From the NCBI RefSeq assembly GCF_947501905.1, contig NZ_CANMXL010000001.1, positions 62,001 through 126,000 on the forward strand: 64,000 nucleotides of DNA, in the 5' to 3' direction. The notes under the pieces are model-generated. The model was given only the letters and a program-made list of their open reading frames with translations, was not told the origin of the DNA and ran no database searches. Within the stretch, counting starts at the first letter, position 1. Each line of letters opens with the position of its first letter. Both the position numbers and the translations under genes were made by a program. Of the stretch, positions 1 to 9,315 are shown in pieces. Source of the DNA: an uncultured Winogradskyella sp. (GTDB lineage Bacteria; Bacteroidota; Bacteroidia; Flavobacteriales; Flavobacteriaceae).

Positions 1-1002
1 ACAGTATCCATTCAAGAAGTAAAATTAGGTCTAAAAGCTGGGTTTAATCCAGAATCTATAATCTTCACTCCAAATGGTGTTTCCTTAGAAGAAATTGAAG
101 CTGTTGCTGAGCTAGGTGTACAAATAAACATTGATAATCTATCCATACTAGAACAGTTTGGAACAAAGCATCCAAATATCCCAGTATGTATTCGTATTAA
201 TCCTCATGTCATGGCCGGCGGAAACACAAATATTTCTGTAGGACATATAGATAGTAAGTTTGGAATTTCAATTCACCAAATTCCGTTATTGCTGCGTATC
301 GTTGAAAATACAAACATGAATATTAATGGTATACATATGCATACTGGTAGTGATATATTGGATATTGACGTATTCCTTTATGCCAGTGAAATATTATTTG
401 AAACTGCAAAAAATTTCAAGAACCTAGATTTTATAGATTTTGGTTCTGGTTTTAAAGTCCCATACAAAACAGGAGATATAGAAACTAATATTGAAGAATT
501 AGGAGAAAAATTATCGAAACGATTTAATGAATTTTGTACTAGCTATGGAAAAGAACTGACTCTTGCATTTGAGCCAGGGAAGTTTTTAGTGAGTGAAGCT
601 GGAGTCTTCCTTGCAAAAGTAAATGTGGTAAAACAAACCACCTCAACTGTTTTTGCACAAATAGACTCTGGCTTTAACCATTTAATTAGACCTATGCTCT
701 ATGGCTCCCAACATGAAATAGTAAACATCTCTAATCCTGAAGGTCGTGAACGTTTTTACTCTGTTGTTGGTTATATCTGTGAAACTGACACATTTGCAAA
801 TAACCGACGTATATCAGAGATAAACGAAGGTGATATTCTCTGTTTTAAAAATGCTGGTGCATATTGTTTTACTATGGCAAGTAATTACAACTCGCGTTAC
901 AGACCAGCGGAAGTTTTAATACATAATGACCAACCACATCTCATAAGAGAAAGAGAAACTTTTGAAGATATCCTAAACAATCAAGTTGAGATTAAAATTT
1001 AG
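1..1002 (+). CDS. lysA: diaminopimelate decarboxylase, 5' end outside window
   Basis: The reading frame is open from base 1, so the gene begins before the window; 333 residues are present of a family of about 400. It would remove the D-carboxyl of meso-diaminopimelate to give lysine, using PLP, in the cytoplasm. Visible fold-type III decarboxylase marks are HTGSD, the phosphate-binding EPGKF stretch, the catalytic CETDTF motif and the late GAYCFTMASNYN motif. The PLP lysine should lie in the missing N-terminus. The stop codon overlaps the end of the convergent DinB-like gene by 4 bp, with no terminator between them. The ATG at 211 is internal, not the start. Confidence 0.9.
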   Translation, partial: TVSIQEVKLGLKAGFNPESIIFTPNGVSLEEIEAVAELGVQINIDNLSILEQFGTKHPNIPVCIRINPHVMAGGNTNISVGHIDSKFGISIHQIPLLLRIVENTNMNINGIHMHTGSDILDIDVFLYASEILFETAKNFKNLDFIDFGSGFKVPYKTGDIETNIEELGEKLSKRFNEFCTSYGKELTLAFEPGKFLVSEAGVFLAKVNVVKQTTSTVFAQIDSGFNHLIRPMLYGSQHEIVNISNPEGRERFYSVVGYICETDTFANNRRISEINEGDILCFKNAGAYCFTMASNYNSRYRPAEVLIHNDQPHLIRERETFEDILNNQVEIKI

Positions 1003-1574
1003 TTTCTAACTTTTCCTGTAAAATGATTCACCTTTGGATTAATAGGATTTCCTGATGCACGTCTGTAAGTTGCTATTTGTCCACAATGCCAAATAGCATC
1101 TGCTATAGGTCCATTAACTTGATTCCAAAACGGAATTTTTTGCTCACCAAAAATGATTTTAAATTCAGAGATATCATCACTTTGACGAAGAATATCTGCA
1201 GCGGTTTTTAAATTTTTAAGCGTTGCTACGCGTTTTTCTTCATAAGTCATTTCTTCCTTATCGCCTCTGGAATTAGGCTTCTTTAAAGTGGAATTGACAA
1301 TGATTTTTGATAAATCGTATATGTGATCTATAGTCTCAGCAGTAGAACGCCCGTCTTCATTTAATTTATAAGTTAAGTCTTTATCCGTAAGCTCATGAGA
1401 TGCCCAATAAAACCGAAACCCTAATCCATCCACCATACGAGCTGCCATTGTCCCAGCCGTAAATTCTTTTGAATATTCTGGCACCTCGTAGTATGGTATT
1501 TTCTCTTCTTTTTGTTCTTGTGAAAATGCTATGCAACTCATAAAAAGAGCTAAGAGGTAAATTGAATATTTCAT
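999..1574 (-). CDS. secreted DinB-superfamily-like protein
   Basis: This 191-residue protein has a clear N-terminal signal peptide ending near the SQEQ stretch, so it is exported. The body resembles the four-helix DinB/YfiT fold: a His in TIDHIYDLS and another in IWHCGQIATYRR sit where metal ligands lie in that family. DinB-like proteins are often thiol-dependent metalloenzymes, but no substrate can be named here. It is the last gene of the minus-strand run, one base after the M28 peptidase gene, and overlaps the end of lysA by 4 bp. Confidence 0.6.
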   Translation of the reverse strand: MKYSIYLLALFMSCIAFSQEQKEEKIPYYEVPEYSKEFTAGTMAARMVDGLGFRFYWASHELTDKDLTYKLNEDGRSTAETIDHIYDLSKIIVNSTLKKPNSRGDKEEMTYEEKRVATLKNLKTAADILRQSDDISEFKIIFGEQKIPFWNQVNGPIADAIWHCGQIATYRRASGNPINPKVNHFTGKVRN

Positions 1575-1575
1575 G

Positions 1576-2988
1576 TTAATCTTTTATTTGAGGATTATTC
1601 TTTATTTGATTCACACCATACTTATCAAATAAATAAACTAATGATGTCATAGTTGCTGCGCCTAGTTCTAATTCTCGTTTATTTACAGCATCAAAAGTAT
1701 CATTAGATGCATGATGATAATCGAAATAACGCTGCGAATCTGGGCGTAAACCCGCCAAAACAATATTATCGTTTTTTAACGGACCAATATCTGCTCCGCT
1801 ATATCCTTTTTCAAAAAAGTGAATAAGATAAGGTTTAAACAAACTTCGCCATTGCTCTATTTGCGCCAGATTAGCATCACTACAATCAAAACTAAAACCT
1901 CTTGGTGTAAATCCACCCGAATCACTTTCTAAAGCAAACACATGATTTTCACCCTTTTCTTTGGCAACTTCAGCATATTTACGTCCACCCCTAAGTCCGT
2001 TCTCTTCATTCATAAATAAGACGACTCTGATACTTCTTTTTGGTTTAACACCGCTCTCTTTAAGTAATCGTAAAACTTCCATAGACTGCACAACTCCTGC
2101 ACCATCATCATGTGCACCATCACCTAGATCCCAAGAGTCTAAGTGTCCTCCAACAACCATATATTCATTAGGAAACTCACTTCCTGTGATTTCGCCGATT
2201 ACATTATAAGACAATACATCATCAAATTGCTGACAACTTTGCTTAAAGTAAAATTCAAGATTATTATCTTTTTCTAATAGTTCTGAAAGCGTATTTGCAT
2301 CATTAGTACTAATTGCTGCTGAAGGAATACGCTTATCATTAGGTAAATCTAAATAACCCATGCTGCCTGTATGCGGAAAATCGTCTTGTCTTAAATTAAG
2401 AGACCTAACAATAACGCCAACTGCACCAAGTTTTGATGCTTCATAAGCACCTGCGTAACGTTGTTTTGAACATCCGCCATAGGCCTCAAATGTATTGATT
2501 AAATCTGCCTGCATTGCACCATTGAAGAATACAATTTTTCCTTTTATATTTTCTTCTCCAAGAACAGCTAATTCTTCAAAGCTTTTTACCTCAACAACTT
2601 TAGCCTGCAAACCTTCTTTTGCAGTTGCTGTAGAGCCACCAAGTGCGCAAATATTGACATCGATTTTTATGGTTGAATTTTCATTATTCAAAATTATTTT
2701 GCCAACTTCTTTTTCGCCTCTTACCCATTTTGGCACCATCACTTCTTGCAACCAAACTTTATCTAAACCAAGATTCTCGAGTTCAGATTTGGTATACTCT
2801 ATAGCTTTTTGAGCACTTTCAGAGCCCGATAATCGGCCACCAATTTTGTTAGATAAATAATCTAACCAAGCATAACTTTGTCCGTTAGTTAGTGATTGCT
2901 TGTATATGTTTTTTAAAGTTGCTTCGTCATTTTGAGCATAGACAGAAACACTTAAAAAGGCAAACAGTATTATGACTACTCTATTCAT
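1576..2988 (-). CDS. M28 family zinc peptidase with PA domain (carboxypeptidase Q-like)
   Basis: 470 residues with a signal peptide (1-18). A PA-type insert at about 115-250 precedes the co-catalytic zinc core. Likely zinc ligands are H282, D295, E329 (with E328 as general base), D356 and H426, in the motifs GGHLDSWD, HDDGAG, NEENG, ESDSGG and YHHASNDT. The layout fits plasma glutamate carboxypeptidase-like exopeptidases, so it probably trims peptides or dipeptides outside the inner membrane. Its start overlaps the PPK2 gene by 8 bp, which suggests translational coupling; the DinB-like gene follows after one base. Confidence 0.85.
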   Translation of the reverse strand: MNRVVIILFAFLSVSVYAQNDEATLKNIYKQSLTNGQSYAWLDYLSNKIGGRLSGSESAQKAIEYTKSELENLGLDKVWLQEVMVPKWVRGEKEVGKIILNNENSTIKIDVNICALGGSTATAKEGLQAKVVEVKSFEELAVLGEENIKGKIVFFNGAMQADLINTFEAYGGCSKQRYAGAYEASKLGAVGVIVRSLNLRQDDFPHTGSMGYLDLPNDKRIPSAAISTNDANTLSELLEKDNNLEFYFKQSCQQFDDVLSYNVIGEITGSEFPNEYMVVGGHLDSWDLGDGAHDDGAGVVQSMEVLRLLKESGVKPKRSIRVVLFMNEENGLRGGRKYAEVAKEKGENHVFALESDSGGFTPRGFSFDCSDANLAQIEQWRSLFKPYLIHFFEKGYSGADIGPLKNDNIVLAGLRPDSQRYFDYHHASNDTFDAVNKRELELGAATMTSLVYLFDKYGVNQIKNNPQIKD

Positions 2989-3859
2989 TTTCTAATTGGG
3001 ATTTATATAAATCTATATTTTCTTTTTCTTTTCCTGGTAATTCAGGCTCTACAATATCGCTGTATTGTTTAAGTGTATCGTACAATATTTTAGCAACTAT
3101 GTATCTAGCTGTAGGTTTGTCATCAGCAGGAATATTATACCAAGGTGCATGTGCTTTTGAGGTATTATTTAATGCTTCTTCATAACATTCCTGATACTTC
3201 TCCCAAAGCTTACGCTCTTTTAGGTCATCTGAAGAGAACTTCCATTGCTTGTCTGGTCGGTTTAATCGACGTAGCAATCGATTTTTTTGTTCGTCTTTAG
3301 ACAAGTTTAAAAAAAACTTAAAAATTATAGTACCGTTATCTGCTATGTGCTGCTCAAAATTATTAATCTCTTTAAATCTGCGATTCCAAAAATCTTGAGT
3401 AACATCAGCTTCAGAACTAATATCTGGCATGTTCTCGTACTTTAAATAATTAGGATGCACACGTGTTACCAAAACATTTTCGTAATGCGTTCTATTGAAA
3501 ATACCAAATTTACCTCGAGCAGGTAAAGCCAAATAATGACGCCACAAATAGTCATGCTTTAGTTCAATGTCTGTAGGTTTTTTGAAACTATGTGCTTCGA
3601 TTCCTCTAACATTAAACTCTTTAAACACCTCACGAATTAAGCTATCTTTCCCAGCTGTATCCATACCTTGAATACACATTAAAACCGAATACTTGCCATG
3701 TGCGTACATGGTATTTTGAATATCAGCAAGCTTCTTACTGAGCTTGTTCATTTTCTTCTCAATGACTTTCTCATCCTCCTCTAAATTATATTTAGTGGTA
3801 AGTTCATTAATCTTTATCTGAGATGAAATTCTGAATTCTTCAATGTTAACGTCTTTCAT
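2981..3859 (-). CDS. polyphosphate kinase 2 family protein
   Basis: 292 residues, a usual length for one-domain PPK2. The Walker A motif GMDTAGKDS is at 65-73, a lid region with conserved arginines follows, and a Walker B-like GIFNRTHYENVL is near 119-130. PPK2 enzymes transfer phosphate between polyphosphate and nucleotides in the cytoplasm. The PTDIELKHDYLWR stretch fits the polyphosphate:nucleotide phosphotransferase subgroup, but whether it prefers AMP, ADP or GDP cannot be read from sequence alone. It lies 11 bp after the response regulator gene and overlaps the M28 peptidase gene. Confidence 0.85.
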   Translation of the reverse strand: MKDVNIEEFRISSQIKINELTTKYNLEEDEKVIEKKMNKLSKKLADIQNTMYAHGKYSVLMCIQGMDTAGKDSLIREVFKEFNVRGIEAHSFKKPTDIELKHDYLWRHYLALPARGKFGIFNRTHYENVLVTRVHPNYLKYENMPDISSEADVTQDFWNRRFKEINNFEQHIADNGTIIFKFFLNLSKDEQKNRLLRRLNRPDKQWKFSSDDLKERKLWEKYQECYEEALNNTSKAHAPWYNIPADDKPTARYIVAKILYDTLKQYSDIVEPELPGKEKENIDLYKSQLENE

Positions 3860-3870
3860 GATTCTAAGAT

Positions 3871-5034
3871 TTATTTGCTTGCAAAAGATTTTACATCAGC
3901 TTCACTGACTTCATTTCCTCCAAGGATGATAAGTCGCTCTATTACATTTCTGAGTTCTCTAATATTACCTGTCCAATCGTAATTTTGAAGTAATTTTACT
4001 GCCTTATCAGCAAAAGTCTTTGACGCTGTACCTTGTTCTTCGGATATCTTTTTTGAAAAATGTGAAATTAGTAAAGGAATATCCTCGCGTCTGTCATTTA
4101 ATGCCGGGACTTCAATTAATATTACCGCTAACCTATGATACAAATCCTCTCTAAATTTTCCGTCTGCTATCTCCTTCTTTAAATCTTTATTTGTAGCCGC
4201 TACAACACGCACATTAACTTTAATATCCTTATCGCTACCTACACGTTGAATTCGACTTTCTTGTAATGCTCGCAACACTTTTGCTTGGGCAGAAAGACTC
4301 ATATCTCCAATCTCATCAAGAAAAATAGTTCCACCATTAGCAGCTTCAAACTTACCAGCACGATCTTTTGCTGCAGATGTAAAAGCACCTTTTACATGGC
4401 CAAACAATTCGCTCTCTATCAGTTCGCTAGGAATCGCAGCGCAATTAACCTCAATCATTGGGCCTTTATTTCGTTCACTCTTTTGATGTAACCAATGTGC
4501 TACGAGCTCTTTTCCTGTTCCGTTTGGACCTGTCACTAGTACTCTAGCATCTGTTGGTGCTACCTTATCTATCATATCTTTAATACGTCCAATAGCAGGA
4601 CTATCTCCAATCATTTCGTATTTCTTAGAAACTTTCTTCTTGAGACGTTTGTTTTCAACAACCAATTCTTTTCTGTCTAAAGCAATACGCACCGTATTTA
4701 AAAGCCTATTTAAATCTGGTGGTTTTGAGATATAATCAAAAGCACCTAATCGCATTGTATTTACAGCAGTGTCCAAATCTCCATGACCAGAAATCATAAC
4801 TACAGGTGTTTCAGGTTTTATTTTCTTTACAGCCTCAAGTACCTCAACACCATCCATTTTTGGCATTTTAATATCACAAAGCACTAAATCGTAATCTTTC
4901 TTTTTAATTTTTTCCACTCCAGAAAGCCCATCTTCTGCTTCTTCTACCGAATATGTATCACTCTCTTCAGAAAGTATTTTAACTAACACACGGCGAATTG
5001 CCGCTTCGTCTTCTATGATTAATATATGTTGCAT
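3871..5034 (-). CDS. NtrC-type response regulator (REC + AAA+) without C-terminal HTH
   Basis: 387 residues. The receiver domain (1-120) has phospho-acceptor D54 and the K104 region (ISKPP). The sigma-54 interaction AAA+ domain (about 143-375) has a Walker A variant GPNGTGKE (about 169-176) and Walker B FLDEIGD. The sigma-54 contact loop reads GAFTSA where GAFTGA is usual. The protein ends just after the AAA+ lid, so the Fis-type DNA-binding helix-turn-helix of most family members is absent. It probably activates sigma-54 RNA polymerase from solution or has another ATPase role. It sits in a run with an MscS channel and an ABC exporter; no kinase gene is nearby. Confidence 0.85.
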   Translation of the reverse strand: MQHILIIEDEAAIRRVLVKILSEESDTYSVEEAEDGLSGVEKIKKKDYDLVLCDIKMPKMDGVEVLEAVKKIKPETPVVMISGHGDLDTAVNTMRLGAFDYISKPPDLNRLLNTVRIALDRKELVVENKRLKKKVSKKYEMIGDSPAIGRIKDMIDKVAPTDARVLVTGPNGTGKELVAHWLHQKSERNKGPMIEVNCAAIPSELIESELFGHVKGAFTSAAKDRAGKFEAANGGTIFLDEIGDMSLSAQAKVLRALQESRIQRVGSDKDIKVNVRVVAATNKDLKKEIADGKFREDLYHRLAVILIEVPALNDRREDIPLLISHFSKKISEEQGTASKTFADKAVKLLQNYDWTGNIRELRNVIERLIILGGNEVSEADVKSFASK

Positions 5035-5035
5035 A

Positions 5036-5914
5036 TTATATTTTGAATTTTATTCCTGTCCTAAGATAAAAAGCATTTCTCTGATTTAACCGAAAAACTT
5101 CATCTCTATCATCATTTCTAAGAATATTATTAAGTCTAAAAGTATAACCTGAATAAAGATAAGCTACTAAATGCTTAGTAAAGCAATATTCGTACCCTAA
5201 TCCTCCAACAATAACAGATAGCGAAATATTATTAGCAATTTGTCCATTTACTGATAGTGGTTCTTGCAAGTTAGCAAAGTAGCCATCTACCGCTGCAAAC
5301 GCTTGTAAAACACTAGACTCAGTAAAATAATATTTGAGATTAGATTTAGGTACGCCTGCACTAAAAGACCAGTTTTTATTAATCCTTCTAAAATAATTTA
5401 CAAACGGTAATGGAAAAGGAATTCCTGTCGTAGTATTATAAGTTACTCCTAAAACTAATCGATATGGACGCTTTATATCTTCTGCGTCTGTTCTATCATT
5501 TATAAAAAATACACCTCCATTAACAAAGAGGTCATCTTTTGTGATTTTACCATTTAGAGTAGATGCAATTCTAGGGTTAACTTTTAATCCTATACGCCAG
5601 TTTTCATTTGCTTTAAATGTATAACCGATATTTAAATCAATAATATTTAAGGCATCAATTACAGAAGTATCAAAAGGATATTCCTCTTCTAGATTTAATA
5701 AGACTCGATTATATTCTGCTCCAATAATTAGGTAGTTGTCATTTTTAATTTTTATAGGATAATTTAATAAAGCTCTTAATCTTGTGTATTGGTCTTCAGA
5801 TTTGCTACTCGGAATAAAAGAATACTCTAACCTTGCTAAATCTGTTAATTGGGCATTTAAATTAGTTAGACATATTAAGCCGAATAGTATAAAAGTGTTT
5901 TTAACTGTTTTCAA
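5036..5914 (-). CDS. DUF6268-like outer membrane beta-barrel protein
   Basis: 292 residues with a signal peptide (cleavage after about LNA). Many alternating aromatic and hydrophobic strands are seen, and the chain ends in RNAFYLRTGIKFKI, a pattern typical of outer membrane barrels with a terminal aromatic strand. The profile resembles DUF6268 proteins of Flavobacteria. The function is unknown. The single-base gap to the response regulator gene places it inside the same minus-strand transcription unit. Confidence 0.6.
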   Translation of the reverse strand: MKTVKNTFILFGLICLTNLNAQLTDLARLEYSFIPSSKSEDQYTRLRALLNYPIKIKNDNYLIIGAEYNRVLLNLEEEYPFDTSVIDALNIIDLNIGYTFKANENWRIGLKVNPRIASTLNGKITKDDLFVNGGVFFINDRTDAEDIKRPYRLVLGVTYNTTTGIPFPLPFVNYFRRINKNWSFSAGVPKSNLKYYFTESSVLQAFAAVDGYFANLQEPLSVNGQIANNISLSVIVGGLGYEYCFTKHLVAYLYSGYTFRLNNILRNDDRDEVFRLNQRNAFYLRTGIKFKI

Positions 5915-5930
5915 ATCTCTCTTATCTCAA

Positions 5931-6836
5931 TTATTTATTCTTCTCAATGATATGAATATCTCGTTGAGGAAAAGGAATACTAATTTCATTTTCTCTAAAT
6001 ACTTTATCGATTTCAAATCTTAAATCACTTTTTGGTATAGTAGCAATAAAACTATCATTAAGTGTAAAAACGAGTTTAAAATTTAAAGAACTCTCTCCAA
6101 AATCTGTAAATAACACAAGTGGTTCTGGGTCTTTTAGTATTGATTCATGCTTATTTGCAACATCAATTAAAATCTGTTTCACAAGCTCAACATCAGTACC
6201 ATAAGCTACACCAACATCTATACTTTCTCTTGTCAAAGAACCATTTTGGGTCCAATTATATAGAATCTTTGTTAGGTATAAATGATTAGGAATTATTAAT
6301 ACTTTGTTATCTATCGTTACTGCTCTAGTGGTTCTGAGTTTTATTTCTTCTACACGGCCTACCTTTCCATCTAACTCAATAATATCTCCTACATGCAAAG
6401 ATTGATCAATAAGTATGAATACTCCAGAGATAATATCTTGAAACAACGTTTGAAGTGCTAGTCCAATGCCAATCAGTAAAGCCGCGGATGCAGCAAATAT
6501 AGCCGTAACATTAACCCCAACAGAATCAAGTGTTATCAAAAAAATAGCAACATATATAAGCCATCTAAAATATCCATAAACGACTTTAAACTTCCCCTTA
6601 TCTTGCTCCGGTATTTTTCGAGTAATTATTCTATAAATAATTTTGAGCGCCCAACTTGTAATACATATTACAGTAATAAGAATTAACAAATCTAGTATTG
6701 ATATACTGATATCTTTTGTTAAATCTATATGAAGATGAAGAAAATCAGAAAACTTCTTCCAAAAGTTACTTTCAGAAATGGTCTCCCCTAGTTCTTTCAA
6801 ATCTTGAAATAGATATATACTTAGTATTTTAACCAT
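5931..6836 (-). CDS. MscS family mechanosensitive channel
   Basis: 301 residues. Two N-terminal membrane helices (about 45-65 and 90-110) precede the pore-lining helix, which is rich in Gly and Ala (FAASAALLIGIGLALQ). The MscS beta domain (SGVFILIDQSLHVGDIIEL) and an alpha/beta C-terminus follow. Such channels release solutes on hypo-osmotic shock. The gene overlaps the ABC permease gene by 16 bp, so translation is probably coupled. Confidence 0.87.
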   Translation of the reverse strand: MVKILSIYLFQDLKELGETISESNFWKKFSDFLHLHIDLTKDISISILDLLILITVICITSWALKIIYRIITRKIPEQDKGKFKVVYGYFRWLIYVAIFLITLDSVGVNVTAIFAASAALLIGIGLALQTLFQDIISGVFILIDQSLHVGDIIELDGKVGRVEEIKLRTTRAVTIDNKVLIIPNHLYLTKILYNWTQNGSLTRESIDVGVAYGTDVELVKQILIDVANKHESILKDPEPLVLFTDFGESSLNFKLVFTLNDSFIATIPKSDLRFEIDKVFRENEISIPFPQRDIHIIEKNK

Positions 6837-8131
6837 TTAATCAAAGATTTATAGGATGGTTTTTTACCATACATTAATATACCTACTCTATATATTTTAG
6901 CAGCAAACCAAACCGTAAGTGTAAATGTTCCTACCAATAACAATAGACTAACAACTTGTTGCCATACAGGTACACCAAATGGAATACGCATTAGCATTAC
7001 AACTGGAGATGTAAATGGTATGAAAGAAAATATTGTTGACACTGTTCCGTGAGGGTCTTCTATAACGGTAAATACACCAACATAAACTGCCAATATTAAA
7101 GGCATAAGAATTGGTAGCATAAATTGTTGCGTATCGGTTTCATTATCAACAGCAGCACCAATAGCTGCATAAAGAGAACTGTATAACAGATAACCACCAA
7201 TGAAAAAGAATAGAAAAGCAATAATTAGATTAGCAATTGGTAAATTCTGAAATGACTGAATAGCCAAATTAATTTCATTTTGCATTGTTGAACTGTCCAT
7301 GGCTTGTTGTACTAATTCTTGTTGTTGACCTTGGGCAGCTGTCAAATCAATACCAAAAACAATGCTAACAACTGTTGATAGGATAGCTAACAAAATAATC
7401 CAGATAGCAAATTGTGTAACTCCAGCTAACGATGTTCCTATAATTTTACCCATCATAAGCTGAATTGGTTTTACTGAAGAAATAATTATTTCAATGATAC
7501 GACTTGTCTTTTCTTCAATCACGCTTCGCATTATCATGTTGCCATAAATAATAATAAACATAAAAAGAAGATAGCCTGCAATACCTCCAAAAGCCAACTT
7601 TAAAATATTATCTATTTTAGAACTCTTCTGTCCATCAAAGCTTTCTTGTAAAATACTCACATTAGCTTTTGAAGCTTTAATTTGTTCAGTATCTAAACCA
7701 TTAGCAACGAGCTTTAAATCACGAAGCTTTCTCTCTATTTTATTCTCTAAACTTGAAATTACGGTTAGTGACGGCGAATCTTCTGAATAGAACCTTACCG
7801 TTTCTCCAACTGTTTCTAAATTACCTTTTCCTATAAACAGAAGACCATAATGTTCATCTTCTTTGACTATAGCCTTTGCACCTTCAACAGTAGCGTCACT
7901 GGTATAATTATAAGTAGTATTGTCTGTATTTTCAAAAACATTAATGAAAAGACCTGACTGGTCTAGTATGGAAATAGTACGCTTTTTATTGGTATTAAGC
8001 TGAGCCAAATAAGCCACAACGCTAATAAGAGCAATCATTATCAGTGGGCTTAAAAAGGTCATAATAACAAAAGATTTGTTCTTGACCTTGGTAAAATATT
8101 CGCGCTTTATAATAAGTGATAAATGATTCAT
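6821..8131 (-). CDS. ABC-2 type transporter permease (NatB-like)
   Basis: 436 residues. A first membrane helix near 22-42 is followed by an extracytoplasmic domain of about 140 residues and then five helices, the usual layout of NatB/YhaP permeases. EEKTSRIIEIIISSVKP is the family's cytoplasmic coupling motif. It pairs with the ATPase encoded 2 bp upstream. Homologues export sodium ions or other substrates; the substrate here is unknown. Confidence 0.85.
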   Translation of the reverse strand: MNHLSLIIKREYFTKVKNKSFVIMTFLSPLIMIALISVVAYLAQLNTNKKRTISILDQSGLFINVFENTDNTTYNYTSDATVEGAKAIVKEDEHYGLLFIGKGNLETVGETVRFYSEDSPSLTVISSLENKIERKLRDLKLVANGLDTEQIKASKANVSILQESFDGQKSSKIDNILKLAFGGIAGYLLFMFIIIYGNMIMRSVIEEKTSRIIEIIISSVKPIQLMMGKIIGTSLAGVTQFAIWIILLAILSTVVSIVFGIDLTAAQGQQQELVQQAMDSSTMQNEINLAIQSFQNLPIANLIIAFLFFFIGGYLLYSSLYAAIGAAVDNETDTQQFMLPILMPLILAVYVGVFTVIEDPHGTVSTIFSFIPFTSPVVMLMRIPFGVPVWQQVVSLLLLVGTFTLTVWFAAKIYRVGILMYGKKPSYKSLIKWLKY

Positions 8132-8133
8132 TC

Positions 8134-9060
8134 CTAATTGTTTTTTACAGTTTGAATAAAAATATCACTAGCAGAAGGAATAACTTCCACAAAATGGTGT
8201 ACCTCAGCCTTTGAGGTCAAGAATGATAGTAAATCATTAGGTGATGTCTCAGATGTGATTTTTACATTAAGCTTTACATCATCATAAACATTTTTAAATG
8301 TTGCTGGCAAAACTTCAAATTTATTTTTAATCTCTTCAATTACAATTTTACTATTATTAGATTGTAACCCAACTTCAAAAGTATTGGATTTAAACTGTCG
8401 CTTAATATCAATTAAGTTTCCATCTAAAATTTTATTGGATTTGTGGATCAATGCAATATGGTCACATAGCTCTTCCACAGATTCCATACGATGGGTCGAA
8501 AAAATGACTGTAGCACCTTCTTCTCGAAGCTTTAAGATTTCATCTTTAATAAGATTAGCATTTATAGGGTCAAAACCCGAAAAAGGCTCATCAAAGATGA
8601 GTAATTTTGGACGATGTAAAACGGTAACTATGAACTGTATTTTTTGAGCTTGACCTTTACTAAGCTCTTGAATTTTTTTGTTCCACCAGTCTCCAATTTC
8701 AAACTTATCAAACCAATACTTTAATTGATTTTTAGCCTCAGACTTAGACATCCCTTTAAGCTGCGCAAGATATAGCGCTTGCTCTCCAACTTTCATAGAC
8801 TTATATAATCCACGTTCTTCTGGCAAGTAACCAATATCCTTTATGTGTTCTTGCTTTAAAGGATGCCCATCCAGTAAAACACTACCTTCATCAGGCATAG
8901 TTATCTGATTAATAATCCTTATTAATGTTGTTTTACCTGCGCCATTTGGTCCTAATAAACCAAAAATGCTGCCTTTAGGTACAGCAATAGACACTTTGTT
9001 TAAGGCTCTAAAATCTCCAAAATCTTTGGAAACAGCATCAGCCACCAACAGCTCACTCAT
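8134..9060 (-). CDS. ABC transporter ATP-binding protein (NatA-like)
   Basis: 308 residues. Walker A GPNGAGKTT (about 38-46), Q-loop, signature LSKGQAQKIQF (a variant of LSGGQ), Walker B LLIFDEPFSGFDP and the H-loop STHRM are all present. A C-terminal DUF4162-like extension follows. It is the ATPase partner of the adjacent permease and the first gene of the minus-strand run that follows grpE-dnaJ. Confidence 0.9.
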   Translation of the reverse strand: MSELLVADAVSKDFGDFRALNKVSIAVPKGSIFGLLGPNGAGKTTLIRIINQITMPDEGSVLLDGHPLKQEHIKDIGYLPEERGLYKSMKVGEQALYLAQLKGMSKSEAKNQLKYWFDKFEIGDWWNKKIQELSKGQAQKIQFIVTVLHRPKLLIFDEPFSGFDPINANLIKDEILKLREEGATVIFSTHRMESVEELCDHIALIHKSNKILDGNLIDIKRQFKSNTFEVGLQSNNSKIVIEEIKNKFEVLPATFKNVYDDVKLNVKITSETSPNDLLSFLTSKAEVHHFVEVIPSASDIFIQTVKNN

Positions 9061-9198
9061 AAAAAATACTTTGATTTTCTGGTTAGGTTGGTAAATATAT
9101 TAAATGTTGTACGGAATACTAAGTAATTTGCTGATATATCTTTAATTAAACAAACTACCCAAAATACTTCAAAACAAGAGTTGTTTGAAAAAACAAAA

Positions 9199-9226
9199 CC
9201 CACCCTTATAACTAAATAAGGATGGG
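9199..9226 (-). terminator. second candidate terminator below dnaJ
   Basis: On the minus strand an 11-bp stem (left arm 9216-9226, right arm 9199-9209, one G-U pair, 6-nt loop) is followed by a T-rich run (TTTTGTTTTTTC). It lies about 20 bp beyond a stronger hairpin, so read-through from dnaJ into the ABC operon may meet two stops. Confidence 0.6.
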
Positions 9227-9249
9227 AAAAAATTGCTATGAAAAAGAAA

Positions 9250-9279
9250 AATTATCGCCAATTAGCATTAGCGATAATT
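9250..9279 (-). terminator. rho-independent terminator of grpE-dnaJ
   Basis: A perfect 9-bp inverted repeat (9250-9258 and 9271-9279) with a 12-nt loop is followed on the minus strand by TTTTCTTTTT. It begins 37 bp after the dnaJ stop codon. Confidence 0.75.
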
Positions 9280-9315
9280 CAAATATAGTCTTTTTTACGA
9301 AATAGAGAGAAAGTT

